This document shows positions 24,428 through 32,497 of a DNA stretch of 64,000 nucleotides, one piece after another. This DNA is from UBA11475 sp902486425 (GTDB taxonomy: Bacteria > Bacillota > Clostridia > Christensenellales > Borkfalkiaceae): assembly GCA_902486425.1 (NCBI GenBank), contig CABTOK010000008.1:103470-167469 (forward strand). Direction: 5' to 3'. The notes beneath the pieces were generated by a model, which saw nothing but the letters and a program-made list of their open reading frames with translations, did no database searches and had not been told where the DNA came from. The position numbers and the translations under genes were made by a program. How positions within the stretch are numbered: the stretch's first letter is position 1; each line of letters starts with the position of its first letter.

Positions 24428-24832
24428 GTGTTTAATTTAGAAGAAAAAATATCGGTAAAAGAAGCGACGGCAATGAATCCGGTCGTTCTCGCATTCGTCG
24501 GGGACGCCGTTTATTCGCTTTATATAAGAGAAAAGCTTGCGTTTAACCACGATCTTAAGACGGGCGGACTCAACAGGCTTGCCGTTTCGAGCGTAAGAGC
24601 TTCGGCGCAGGCGCAAAAGATCGAAAATCTTCTGTCCGTTCTTACCGAAGAAGAACTTGCGGTGTTCAGACGCGCCCGCAATGCTAAAAAGGGTACCAAG
24701 GCAAAGAGCGCGAGCGTTGCAGAGTACAATTTAAGCACCGGATTCGAAGCGGTCGTCGGCTATCTTTACGTTACGGGACAAGCCGAAAGACTTGACGAAA
24801 TTTTAAACTACGGAGAAGAAAATGAAGGTTGA
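24428..24832 (+). CDS. mrnC: Mini-ribonuclease 3 (MrnC)
   Basis: RNase III-like enzyme without a double-stranded-RNA-binding domain that matures 23S rRNA ends. The 134-residue protein has LAFVGDAVYSLYIREKL (catalytic Asp in GDAVY) and the distal RNARNAKKGTK-like region RARNAKKGTKAKSASVAEYNLSTGFEAVVGYLY, where the second acidic residue lies. Start is GTG at 24428 with AAAGGA upstream. It overlaps rlmB by 11 bases and precedes sigH, the order known from Bacillus. Confidence 0.93.
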   Translation: MFNLEEKISVKEATAMNPVVLAFVGDAVYSLYIREKLAFNHDLKTGGLNRLAVSSVRASAQAQKIENLLSVLTEEELAVFRRARNAKKGTKAKSASVAEYNLSTGFEAVVGYLYVTGQAERLDEILNYGEENEG

Positions 24833-25553
24833 AGGTAAAAACGCCGTAAGGGAACTTATTAAAACCGATGCGGAAATAGATAAAATTCTTATAGCGAACG
24901 GCTTGAAAGATCCCGAGTCCCGTAAGATTTTAAACGAAATCCGCGTCAAGGGATATAAAGTACAGTTTGCGGACGGGTTTATTCTTGATAAGGAGAGCGA
25001 ATCAAAACGCCATCAGGGTTTTATAGCGTTTGCTTCCGATTATAAATATGCGGACTTAAAAGACATAATAGCCGATTGCAATAAAAAAGGAAACGATTCT
25101 TTGGTTGTCGTTCTTGACGAAATATTGGATCCTCATAATCTCGGAAGCATAATAAGAGTGTGCGAATGCGGAGGCGCGGACGGACTCGTAATACCCGAAC
25201 GCCGTTCCGCTCAGGTTACCGAGACCGTTATAAGAATTTCCGAAGGCGGCGCGAATCATGTAAAAATAGCGAGAGTTACCAACATAAATTCCGCCATAAA
25301 AGAATTGCAAAAGAACGGATTCTGGGCGACCGGGGCGGAACTCGGCGGCGAAAATCTTTATAAAGCAGATCTTACCGGCAAGCTTTGTCTGGTAATCGGC
25401 GGCGAAGGAACGGGTATAAAAAAACTCACAAAAGAAATATGCGACAGGATAGTAACCATTCCGATGAAAGGTAAAGTAAATTCCTTGAACGCTTCCGTTG
25501 CCTGCGGCGTAGTTCTTTTCGAAGCGCTTCGTCAGAGAGATTGGAAAAAGTAA
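24822..25553 (+). CDS. rlmB: TrmH/SpoU-family RNA 2'-O-methyltransferase RlmB
   Basis: SPOUT methyltransferase, probably acting on G2251-equivalent ribose of 23S rRNA. The 243-residue protein has the N-terminal substrate-binding domain (VEGKNAVRELI at the start) and the three SPOUT motifs: VVLDEILDPHNLGSIIRVCE, LVIGGEGTGI and IPMKGKVNSLNASVACGVVLFE. Translation is coupled to mrnC through the overlap; GGAGAAG lies upstream of the ATG. Confidence 0.93.
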   Translation: MKVEGKNAVRELIKTDAEIDKILIANGLKDPESRKILNEIRVKGYKVQFADGFILDKESESKRHQGFIAFASDYKYADLKDIIADCNKKGNDSLVVVLDEILDPHNLGSIIRVCECGGADGLVIPERRSAQVTETVIRISEGGANHVKIARVTNINSAIKELQKNGFWATGAELGGENLYKADLTGKLCLVIGGEGTGIKKLTKEICDRIVTIPMKGKVNSLNASVACGVVLFEALRQRDWKK

Positions 25554-25611
25554 AAACGATTTTGTCCGTGACAAAAGGACGAAGCGGAAAAGAATGGTAA
25601 GCGGGTAAACG

Positions 25612-26205
25612 ATGGAAGAAAAGAAGATTTTAAAAAACAAAATAGCGGACGAAGATCTTATAGCGGCGGCAAAATCAGGCGAAGAACAGGCTGTCGAAGA
25701 GATATTTTTAAGATATCGTGCCGGGATTATCGGAATCGCCAGATCTTATTACCTTTTGGGCGGCGAGATCGAGGATCTCGTGCAGGAAGGGAATCTCGGA
25801 CTCTTAAAAGCGGTAAGGACTTACAGCTCTCAAAAAGAAGTCTCGTTTGAATATTACGCCAAACGCTGTATAAAGAACGAAATAATCTCGATGGTAAGGG
25901 CGGCTTCCGGAAAAAAGCACGAACCGCTCAATAACGTGAGCGCAGAACTTACGGATTTTGACGAAGAGTTCGGCGACGAGTCCATGAATCCCGAAAATAA
26001 ACTTTTAAATAAAGAAAGAGAAACGGATATAAATAAAAAATTCAAAGAACTTTTATCCGTAAAGGAATACGAAGTTTATAAACTGTATATTAAAGGGTTT
26101 CCGTTCAAAGACATAGGAAACGAACTTAAAATAAAGGAAAAGTCGGTGGATAACGCCGTCCAGCGCATAAAGAAAAAGGCAAAGGAAGTAAAATGGGATA
26201 TTTAG
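25612..26205 (+). CDS. sigH: RNA polymerase sigma factor SigH-like
   Basis: A 197-residue sigma-70-family factor with region 2 (EDLVQEGNLGLLKAVRTY, about 46-63) and region 4 (LSVKEYEVYKLYIKGFPFKDIGNELKIKEKSVDNAVQRIKKK). The KSVDNAVQRIKKK end resembles SigH/Spo0H, the factor for competence and early sporulation genes, and the mrnC-rlmB-sigH order agrees. Only a weak AGCGGG site is visible. The 3' end overlaps dnaX by 13 bases. Confidence 0.88.
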   Translation: MEEKKILKNKIADEDLIAAAKSGEEQAVEEIFLRYRAGIIGIARSYYLLGGEIEDLVQEGNLGLLKAVRTYSSQKEVSFEYYAKRCIKNEIISMVRAASGKKHEPLNNVSAELTDFDEEFGDESMNPENKLLNKERETDINKKFKELLSVKEYEVYKLYIKGFPFKDIGNELKIKEKSVDNAVQRIKKKAKEVKWDI

Positions 26206-27887
26206 CGATTTATCGTAAATACCGTCCGCAGACCTTCGATAAGGTTATCGGACAGGATCACGTCGTAAAGACGCTCGTCAATCAGATAAAACAGGACCGA
26301 ATCGGTCACGCGTATCTTTTTACGGGAACCCGCGGCACCGGTAAAACTTCGGTGGCGAAGATTTTCGCCCGGGCAATAAATTGCGAACACCCCGTAAACG
26401 GTTCCCCTTGCGGCAAGTGCGATACGTGCAAAGCTCTTCTCGATCCGTCTAATATAGACGTTCTCGAAATCGACGCGGCTTCAAATAACGGCGTGGACGA
26501 GATAAGAAATTTAAGAGAAAATATTCAGTATCCGCCGGTAAACAGCCGTTATAAAGTCTATATCATAGACGAAGTTCACATGCTCTCGCCGTCGGCTTTC
26601 AACGCACTCTTGAAAACGCTCGAAGAACCGCCCAAACATGCGGTCTTTATTCTTGCGACTACCGAAGTACAGAAAATGCCCGCGACTATATTGTCGAGAT
26701 GTATGCGTTTCGACTTCAGACTTGTAGACATAGATAAGCTTGCGAAACTCGTTGCGGATATTTACGACGATCTGGGGAAAAAATATACCAAAGAAGCCGT
26801 CTACGCCATCGCAAAACTCGGCGAAGGCAGCGTAAGAGACGCACTTTCGGTAGCGGACATCTGTCTGTCGCTGTCGGACGGCGAGCTTACTTACGGCGAC
26901 GTTCTGACGGCAACGGGTGCGTCGGACAGGACCATGCTCAGGGACTTTGTGACCGCGCTTACTGCGGGCGACGTCGGAGCGGTGCTTAATCTTACCGACA
27001 AGCTCATAAACTTAGGCAAGAGCGTCGGACTTATGATAAAAGACGTGAATTCGTATCTGCGCGACGTTATGATTACCAAAACGTGCGCGAATGCGAAAGA
27101 TATATTAAAGCTCCCCGAAGATCTCATAAACGAGCTTAAAGTCATAGCGGATTCCGCTACCAAAGAACGCATTTTAAGAGCGATCGAAATATTTGCGGAG
27201 ACCGAGAGCGATCTTAAATATTCGAATCATCCGCGTATTTTGTTCGAGACCGCGGCTATAAAAGCAACCCGTCCCGAAAACGACTACAATATAGACGCTC
27301 TTTTGTCGAGAATAAGTGTTCTCGAAAAGAAGATAGACGATCTTACTTCGGGTAAAATTCAAGTAAGTTTGAGCAAGCCGTCAGACGGTAATACAGTACA
27401 GAATAGCGCTACCTGTGTTGTCGAAACGATACCGCAGAATAATGTGAAGCATTCTGCCGAGATGACTGAAATTACGGAACGTATCGCCGAACCGGTACCG
27501 CAAAAAACCGAAACGGACGGTGTAAAGCAAAATTCTGCAAACGGTAAAGTTAAGCTTTCGGAATGTAACGTACCGTTTGAAAGAATTAAGGGCAAACTTA
27601 TTAAATCTTTAAGAGACAATAACGAGATAATGCTTTGGTCGGTCGTTCAGACGATGCCGCTTACGTTAAAGGACAACACTCTTATAATAACGGTTACGAC
27701 CGAAAGCGACATGGAAATCATAAACAGAAAGGAAAGTCTCGATATAATAAAAGCACAACTTCCGGAGTATGACTTCGATGTCGAAGTAAGACTCCACGCG
27801 AAAATAGAGCGGCAGGAAAAGCTTGAAGAAGAGATTGAAAAATATAAAAGAATTTTCGGCGACGATATAGTAGTCGTCGGTAAATAA
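26193..27887 (+). CDS. dnaX: DNA polymerase III subunit gamma/tau
   Basis: Clamp-loader ATPase subunit of the replisome. The 564-residue protein has Walker A GTRGTGKT (45-52), four zinc-binding cysteines (64, 73, 76, 79), Walker B with DEVHML, and a sensor I region TTEVQKMPATILSRC. The AAA+ and collar domains end near 375. A low-complexity linker (about 385-455) separates them from the tau-like C-terminal domain. This linker contains TACCTGT element E1, and a weaker second copy, in frame. The ybaB-recR pair follows, the usual order. Confidence 0.95.
   Translation: MGYLAIYRKYRPQTFDKVIGQDHVVKTLVNQIKQDRIGHAYLFTGTRGTGKTSVAKIFARAINCEHPVNGSPCGKCDTCKALLDPSNIDVLEIDAASNNGVDEIRNLRENIQYPPVNSRYKVYIIDEVHMLSPSAFNALLKTLEEPPKHAVFILATTEVQKMPATILSRCMRFDFRLVDIDKLAKLVADIYDDLGKKYTKEAVYAIAKLGEGSVRDALSVADICLSLSDGELTYGDVLTATGASDRTMLRDFVTALTAGDVGAVLNLTDKLINLGKSVGLMIKDVNSYLRDVMITKTCANAKDILKLPEDLINELKVIADSATKERILRAIEIFAETESDLKYSNHPRILFETAAIKATRPENDYNIDALLSRISVLEKKIDDLTSGKIQVSLSKPSDGNTVQNSATCVVETIPQNNVKHSAEMTEITERIAEPVPQKTETDGVKQNSANGKVKLSECNVPFERIKGKLIKSLRDNNEIMLWSVVQTMPLTLKDNTLIITVTTESDMEIINRKESLDIIKAQLPEYDFDVEVRLHAKIERQEKLEEEIEKYKRIFGDDIVVVGK
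27408..27440. repeat. Dispersed TACCTGT element, copy E1, inside dnaX
   Basis: GCTACCTGTGTTGTCGAAAC followed by GATACCGCAGAAT. It aligns with copy C over about 30 bases and is read in frame as part of the dnaX linker. A stem GCAGAAT/ATTCTGC (27434-27457) follows. A weaker relative, GTATCGCCGAAC...CCGCA, is at 27481-27502. Confidence 0.55.
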
Positions 27888-27956
27888 AATCGGCGGTTCG
27901 TTCGGATATGAACGGCGTACCAAAAAAATTAAATTAAAATAAAGGAGATAATTATT

Positions 27957-28301
27957 ATGGGATATAAAGGCGGATTCGGAGGCTTCGGCGGAGGAGGCAT
28001 GGGCAACATGCAGAACCTTATGAAGCAGGCGCAGAAGATGCAGGCGGACATGCAGAAAGCACAGGAAGAAATCGAAGCAGCGGAACTTACGGGGACTGCG
28101 GGCGGCGGACTTGTAGAAGTCACGCTTTCGGGGAAAAAAGAACTTTTGGGTATAAAAATCAAACCCGAAGCAGTAGATCCCGACGATATCGAAATGCTCG
28201 AAGATCTTATCACTGCGGCATTTAACGACGCGAGTTCGCAGGCGGACGCTCTTTCCGAAGAAAAACTCGGCGCGTACGGCAACATGGGAGGACTTTTGTA
28301 A
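27957..28301 (+). CDS. YbaB/EbfC family nucleoid-associated protein
   Basis: Small DNA-binding protein that forms tweezer-like dimers. The 114-residue product starts with a glycine-rich segment, then the coiled-coil region NLMKQAQKMQADMQKAQEEIE and the conserved core GTAGGGLVEVTLSGKKELLGIKIKPEAVDPDD. A strong AAAGGAG site precedes it. It lies between dnaX and recR, as in most bacteria. Confidence 0.95.
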   Translation: MGYKGGFGGFGGGGMGNMQNLMKQAQKMQADMQKAQEEIEAAELTGTAGGGLVEVTLSGKKELLGIKIKPEAVDPDDIEMLEDLITAAFNDASSQADALSEEKLGAYGNMGGLL

Positions 28302-28304
28302 TCC

Positions 28305-28901
28305 GTGAAAGTTTATATCGAACCGATCGGCAAACTTATAAATGAGTTTTCGAAGTTACCGGGAGTCGGTCAGAAAACGGCGCAGCGTTACGCATATAAA
28401 ATAATAAATATGACCGAGAACGAAGCTACGGAATTCGCAAACGCTATTTTATCGGCGAAGAAGGACGTTAAATATTGCAAAATATGCGGTAACTATTCGG
28501 AAGACGACGTTTGCGAAATCTGCAAAAAACGCGATTCGTCCGTTATATGCGTAGTCAAAGAACCGAAGGACGTAATCGCTATCGAGAAACTTAACGAATT
28601 CGACGGCGTGTACCACGTTCTGCACGGAACAATTTCGCCCGTGGACGGAATAGGCCCCAACGACATAAGGATAAAAGAGCTTCTTGAACGCATCGGTTCC
28701 GGCGATACCGTCAAAGAAATCATTCTCGCAACAAACCCCGACGTCGAAGGCGAAGCTACCGCAATGTATATTACCCGTCTTATAAAACCGCTCGGAATAA
28801 AGGTAACCCGTCTCGCTCACGGCATCCCGATAGGAACCGATCTCGAATATGCGGACGAAATGACTTTATCGAGAGCGTTTATCGACAGAAAGACTTTGTA
28901 A
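28305..28901 (+). CDS. recR: Recombination mediator RecR
   Basis: Helps load RecA on gapped DNA with RecO/RecF. The 198-residue protein has an N-terminal helix-hairpin-helix (LPGVGQKTAQRYA, 18-30), a C4 zinc finger (Cys58, 61, 70, 73), a Toprim domain (VVKEPKDVIAIE onward) and the C-terminal Walker B-like tail. Start is GTG at 28305, 3 bases after the ybaB stop, with GGGAGGAC inside the end of ybaB. Confidence 0.96.
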   Translation: MKVYIEPIGKLINEFSKLPGVGQKTAQRYAYKIINMTENEATEFANAILSAKKDVKYCKICGNYSEDDVCEICKKRDSSVICVVKEPKDVIAIEKLNEFDGVYHVLHGTISPVDGIGPNDIRIKELLERIGSGDTVKEIILATNPDVEGEATAMYITRLIKPLGIKVTRLAHGIPIGTDLEYADEMTLSRAFIDRKTL

Positions 28902-29216
28902 GCGCAGAGAAAGCCGCAAATGAAAAGTTTCCATAGAGTAATCATAATAAAATTACATATGTTACGCTAAATTTTATATAAATAATAAAAATAGCAAAAA
29001 AATATATAAAAACGCCTGAAAACGGGCGTTTTTATATATAATATAAAATTACAAATGTTATATTACATATGTAATATGAAAATACTCGGCGGTGAATAAA
29101 AGATGAATATTCCGCAATGTACAGAACAATAACGGCTCCGAAAAACGGAGCCGTTATCATAAAGGTAAGTATTAAAAAAGTGTAATCAAAAAAGGTTGTA
29201 AAAGACGGACAAGGGG
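28902..29216. other. 315-base AT-rich intergenic region with repeated palindromes
   Basis: Three related dyads: TTACATATGTTA (28953-28964), TTACAAATGTTA (29049-29060) and the perfect palindrome ATATTACATATGTAATAT (29060-29077). A terminator is at 29008-29036. A perfect 12-base stem ATAACGGCTCCG/CGGAGCCGTTAT (29129-29157) has no strong T-run; it may end the leftward small gene. No gene is supported. Confidence 0.55.
29008..29036 (+). terminator. Terminator after recR
   Basis: AAAAACGCC (29008-29016) pairs with GGCGTTTTT (29025-29033). Confidence 0.8.
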
Positions 29217-29468
29217 TTAACAACCGTATTCGGAAAATCTTAAGTATTCGCGCATTTTTCTGATCTTGTTTTTATTGAAGCAGGTCTCCTTTTCAAATAT
29301 AATATTTATTTCGCCTTCCGGCTTGATAGTTTGTTTTTCTTCTTTTATATAGAACCGGTCTCCTTTATCAGATTTGATGACGTAAGCATGTTTAGCCGCT
29401 TTTTTGTTTTTAGCGGAAGAGTTCTTTTTTCCAAACAATATATTATATATGGCGTTAAAAAATTTCAT
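29217..29468 (-). CDS. Small basic protein of unknown function
   Basis: An 83-residue protein with a good AAAGGAG site before its ATG. It starts with an amphipathic, membrane-like segment (MKFFNAIYNILFG), then a lysine-rich stretch, a central part rich in charged beta residues (YVIKSDKGDRFYIKEE), and a basic C-terminus ending in cysteine. It is very lysine-rich and has a higher AT content than the housekeeping genes. No family recognised. It is divergent from the WYL regulator that follows, which may control it. Confidence 0.6.
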   Translation of the reverse strand: MKFFNAIYNILFGKKNSSAKNKKAAKHAYVIKSDKGDRFYIKEEKQTIKPEGEINIIFEKETCFNKNKIRKMREYLRFSEYGC

Positions 29469-29567
29469 AACATTCTCCTTTTTATAGGTGTAAATTCGTC
29501 CGTCCGTCTTTTACGTCTTTATTATACAATATTATATATGACAAGTACAGTCCTGTTTGAAAAAAAT

Positions 29568-29596
29568 TTGACAATTTTTTTTGCGGGGTGTATTAT
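29568..29596 (+). promoter_or_regulatory. Promoter of the second WYL regulator
   Basis: TTGACA (29568-29573), 17-base spacer, TATTAT (29591-29596). Confidence 0.75.
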
Positions 29597-29657
29597 TTAA
29601 TAAAAGAAAAATAAAAAGCCGTTTTTTCCGTTAATTTTAATCGGAGGTGGGAAGAAT

Positions 29658-30578
29658 ATGAAGTATGAAATAATGATAAATATACTTTTTGATCTATTGT
29701 CAAAAAAGCTCGTTTCGGCAAGGTATCTTGCGGATAAATACGAAGTATCCCAAAGGACGGTTTACAGATATATAGACGGGCTTTCTCTTGCGGGGATACC
29801 CGTTATAACGGTACGGGGTGCGAGCGGAGGATTTAAAATTGCCGAAGGTTACAGAATATCTTTCGGGTTTTTAACGAAAGAAGAACATGAAAGCGTTATT
29901 TCCGCATTAAAAGCCGTTTTTGAAGAGACAAACAATAAAAATCTCGAAAGTGCGCTTTCCAAATTCGCCGGGGTGAAGCGCATAGACGGCGAATTCAGCA
30001 TGAAGACAGGCAACCTTGTCATAGACGAGGGACCTTGGTGCAATTCCGGCGGATACAAGGACAAGTTGTCGCTCATTACTTCCGCTACTGAAAACCGCAA
30101 CGCGTTAAAGATTTTTTATCATGACAGAGAAGGCAAGTCCTCCGAACGCATAATCGAGCCGCACGTCATGGTGTTTAAGCAAGGCATGTGGTATGTATAC
30201 GCTTTTTGCCGTAAACGCGGCGAATTCAGATTTTTTAAGGTCGGAAGAATCGAATCGCTCGACAAAACGGGCGAGATTTTCGTAAGAAGAACCGTTCCCG
30301 AAACTCTTCCTTTTGAAGATTGGTATACTAAAGGAGATCTTGAATTTGTCGAAATGAAGATCGAACGCCCGTATGTCGCTCCCGTCGGCGAGTGGCTCGG
30401 AGTAGAAAATTTGTATTACGAAAAGGACGGCTGTTACGCTAAATTAAGTCTTCCCGAAGACGACGGACTTATCGCCAAAATTTTGTCGTTCGGCAGCGGC
30501 GTAAAGGTAGTTAAACCTGAATCGCTCGTTAAAAAAATCACCGCCAAAATAGCGGAAATCAACTCGCTTTATTCGTAA
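29658..30578 (+). CDS. HTH-WYL transcriptional regulator
   Basis: A 306-residue YafY/DeoR-like regulator. The N-terminal HTH_11 winged helix (LLSKKLVSARYLADKYEVSQRTVYRYIDGL, about 10-40) is followed by GIPVITVRGASGGFKI, then a WYL domain (about 140-210, with FKQGMWYVYAFCRKRGEFRFFKVGRI) and a C-terminal WCX-like part. Strong CGGAGGTGG site. It is divergent from the small basic protein; autoregulation or control of that gene is plausible but not shown. Confidence 0.88.
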   Translation: MKYEIMINILFDLLSKKLVSARYLADKYEVSQRTVYRYIDGLSLAGIPVITVRGASGGFKIAEGYRISFGFLTKEEHESVISALKAVFEETNNKNLESALSKFAGVKRIDGEFSMKTGNLVIDEGPWCNSGGYKDKLSLITSATENRNALKIFYHDREGKSSERIIEPHVMVFKQGMWYVYAFCRKRGEFRFFKVGRIESLDKTGEIFVRRTVPETLPFEDWYTKGDLEFVEMKIERPYVAPVGEWLGVENLYYEKDGCYAKLSLPEDDGLIAKILSFGSGVKVVKPESLVKKITAKIAEINSLYS

Positions 30579-30624
30579 GTTTTTATTTTAAAACGATGAA
30601 TTATATAATAAGCAATGATATATT

Positions 30625-30838
30625 ATGAAATATAAAGCAAAAGTAACCGTTGCGGGCGGATCGAAAATGCCGTTTTGTTCCGAAGCATGGGATGCGATTT
30701 CAAGAATATATTTATACGGGACTTCAAGGCGGTTCGATAATGAAGGGAGGGATGTCGAACGAAAACGAAATGATAACGTGTTGTTCAGACGGTACGCGCC
30801 CGGTAATTTTTAAGATCGAAAGAATAGATTACGAATAA
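30625..30838 (+). pseudogene. Possible frameshifted small gene
   Basis: Two overlapping frames each look like half of one small protein. The first (ATG 30625) gives an ordered start, KYKAKVTVAGGSKMPF...SEAWDAISRIYL; the second (one frame on) gives an ordered end, GLQGGSIMKGG...PVIFKIERIDYE, stopping at 30838. Joining them near 30710 would give a protein of about 70 residues. No ribosome binding site is visible before 30625. It could be a decayed gene, an assembly error, or noise. Confidence 0.35.
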
Positions 30839-30860
30839 ATTTTAATATGCTATAAAATAG

Positions 30861-30903
30861 AAGACCGTTTTGTCCTTACAACAGGAATTAAACGGTCTTT
30901 TTC
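30861..30903. terminator. Terminator between the small ORF and murG
   Basis: AAGACCGTTT (30861-30870) pairs with AAACGGTCTT (30890-30899), then TTTTCTTT on the + strand. Confidence 0.75.
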
Positions 30904-30904
30904 T

Positions 30905-32083
30905 TTATCGTTTTTTATTTTTAACGTTATGATTTTTGGCATAATTATATAAAATTTTAGCTATATCTTCCGACGAATCGGTTATTTTCGGGTTGATATA
31001 AGACGTATCTATAACGTTTTTCGGCGAATCGGCAGAGGAGTTTGTAATTTTTAAAGGTTTATCCGTATTATCGGGCGTTTTTATATAAAGCACTCCGGTA
31101 TCGCTTTCAGACAGGCTTCGTTTAAGTCCTCGGTATGCCGAATTGACGTACGCAGCGAGCGATTTTTCGGTAAGGTCTGATTCGTAAAGTACGAGACAGT
31201 TGCCGCTTTTTAAAAAATATTCGGCGTTCAAAACCTGATCTCCGCGTGAATTTCCCTTTTTAAGCGGTACGAAAACGACGGGAATTTTAAGCGAAAGTAT
31301 TTCAAATGCGGAATTAGAACCGCAACGGGCGAGCGCTACGTCGGCTGCGGAATAAGCCGTTTCCATATCCGATATAAACGGCGTTTCGTAAATAGAGCCT
31401 GTTTTTCGCGCTTCTTTTACGGATTTTCCCGCTATTAAAAGTATGTCGAAGTCATTTTCGAGAAGCGGAGCCGCCTTTTTTATTGCGGCGGTGATCGCTG
31501 AGGCACCCTGACTTCCGCCGAATGCAAGAAGAAGCGGTTTATCGCCCGAAAATCCGAATTTTTGCTTTGCGAGCCGTTTATTTTTCATATTAAATTCTTT
31601 AATCGGCGGTCCGATGAAAATTCCGTTTTTAAGTCCTTTTGCCGCGGACGGAAACGAGGTCAGAACGGCTTTTGCAAATTTTGCGGTGAGTTTGTTTGCA
31701 AGGCCCAAAGAGTAGTCGCTTTCGTGACAAACTACCGGTATACCGAGACTTTTCGCCGCCAGAACGACGGGAACGGCGACGTATCCGCCCTTTGAAAACA
31801 CTACGTCGGGTTTTATATCTTTGAGTACCTTTTTTGCGGCGGAAACTCCGCTCATAAGAGAAAAAGGAATTTTTAAGTTTTTAAGAAAATTATCTCTCGA
31901 AAATTTTACGCACGGAACGGAATAAAACGGAATATCCAAAGGCGTGATAAGAGACTTTTCGATACCGGAATCCGAACCGAAATAGTAAGTTTTATCGAAG
32001 TATTTATTTGTTTTTTGCATTACGGCGATGTTTGGGACGACGTGTCCCGCCGTGCCGCCGCCGGTAAATACGATTTTATACAT
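30905..32083 (-). CDS. murG: UDP-N-acetylglucosamine transferase MurG
   Basis: Peripheral membrane glycosyltransferase converting lipid I to lipid II in peptidoglycan synthesis. The 392-residue protein has GGGTAGHVVPN at the N-terminus, HESDYSLGLANK in the lipid-acceptor domain, and GGSQGA plus RCGSNSAFEI and SRGDQ in the UDP-GlcNAc domain. A polar insertion of roughly 35 residues (TPDNTDKPLKITNSSADS region) precedes the last helix, making it longer than the usual 355-365. It is isolated from any division/cell-wall cluster. Two ATGs lie in tandem (32086 and 32083); TATACT ends 7 bases before the second, so it may be leaderless. Confidence 0.93.
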   Translation of the reverse strand: MYKIVFTGGGTAGHVVPNIAVMQKTNKYFDKTYYFGSDSGIEKSLITPLDIPFYSVPCVKFSRDNFLKNLKIPFSLMSGVSAAKKVLKDIKPDVVFSKGGYVAVPVVLAAKSLGIPVVCHESDYSLGLANKLTAKFAKAVLTSFPSAAKGLKNGIFIGPPIKEFNMKNKRLAKQKFGFSGDKPLLLAFGGSQGASAITAAIKKAAPLLENDFDILLIAGKSVKEARKTGSIYETPFISDMETAYSAADVALARCGSNSAFEILSLKIPVVFVPLKKGNSRGDQVLNAEYFLKSGNCLVLYESDLTEKSLAAYVNSAYRGLKRSLSESDTGVLYIKTPDNTDKPLKITNSSADSPKNVIDTSYINPKITDSSEDIAKILYNYAKNHNVKNKKR

Positions 32084-32086
32084 CAT

Positions 32087-32497
32087 AATAAGTATATGCC
32101 GTTTTCTTATTTTTTTGCGAACATGCAGATGAACGGCGATAACAGGCTGGGGAACACGTTGCTTTTACGCCGGATAAAAGAATGCTGACATTGTAGAAGA
32201 TAAGACCGTACAAAAATAAAATCGTATAAAATGGGACGCTTACGCTGGACCGCTTTTAATGCCGTAACTTATTTTATTATGTATTTATTATCTATAATAT
32301 ATATTTATATATAACATAGGGTTGAAATCGTCGCAGACTTAACAGAGAAAAGATTTTATAACATATTACAGGCTGAATCCTGTTTGTCCTGCGGAATTCT
32401 GTGTGGCGGGGAAGAATACAATAAAATAAAAAGAGAAAAAGAGCAAAAAAAGAGAGACCGTTAAGGTCTCTCGATTTTTTATATTGAAGAGCTTTTA
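32087..32497. other. 411-base intergenic region between two leftward genes
   Basis: AT-rich in the middle. It has a small hairpin ACAGG/CCTGT (about 32369-32383) and the terminator of the large surface-protein gene at 32451-32477. A 21-codon frame from 32123 lacks a ribosome binding site. No gene supported. Confidence 0.5.
32451..32477. terminator. Terminator of the large surface-protein gene
   Basis: GAGAGACC (32451-32458) pairs with GGTCTCTC (32464-32471). A-rich sequence on the left gives a T-run for leftward transcripts; T-run on the right gives a rightward one. Confidence 0.85.

Larger units (their letters stand above)
30579..30904. other. Intergenic stretch with a broken small ORF
   Basis: Apart from the frameshifted frame at 30625-30838 and the terminator at 30861-30903, nothing is seen. 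Confidence 0.5.

Noticed and set aside
32123..32188. A 21-codon frame upstream of murG as a transposase remnant
   Set aside because: Too short, without a ribosome binding site or any flanking inverted repeats.
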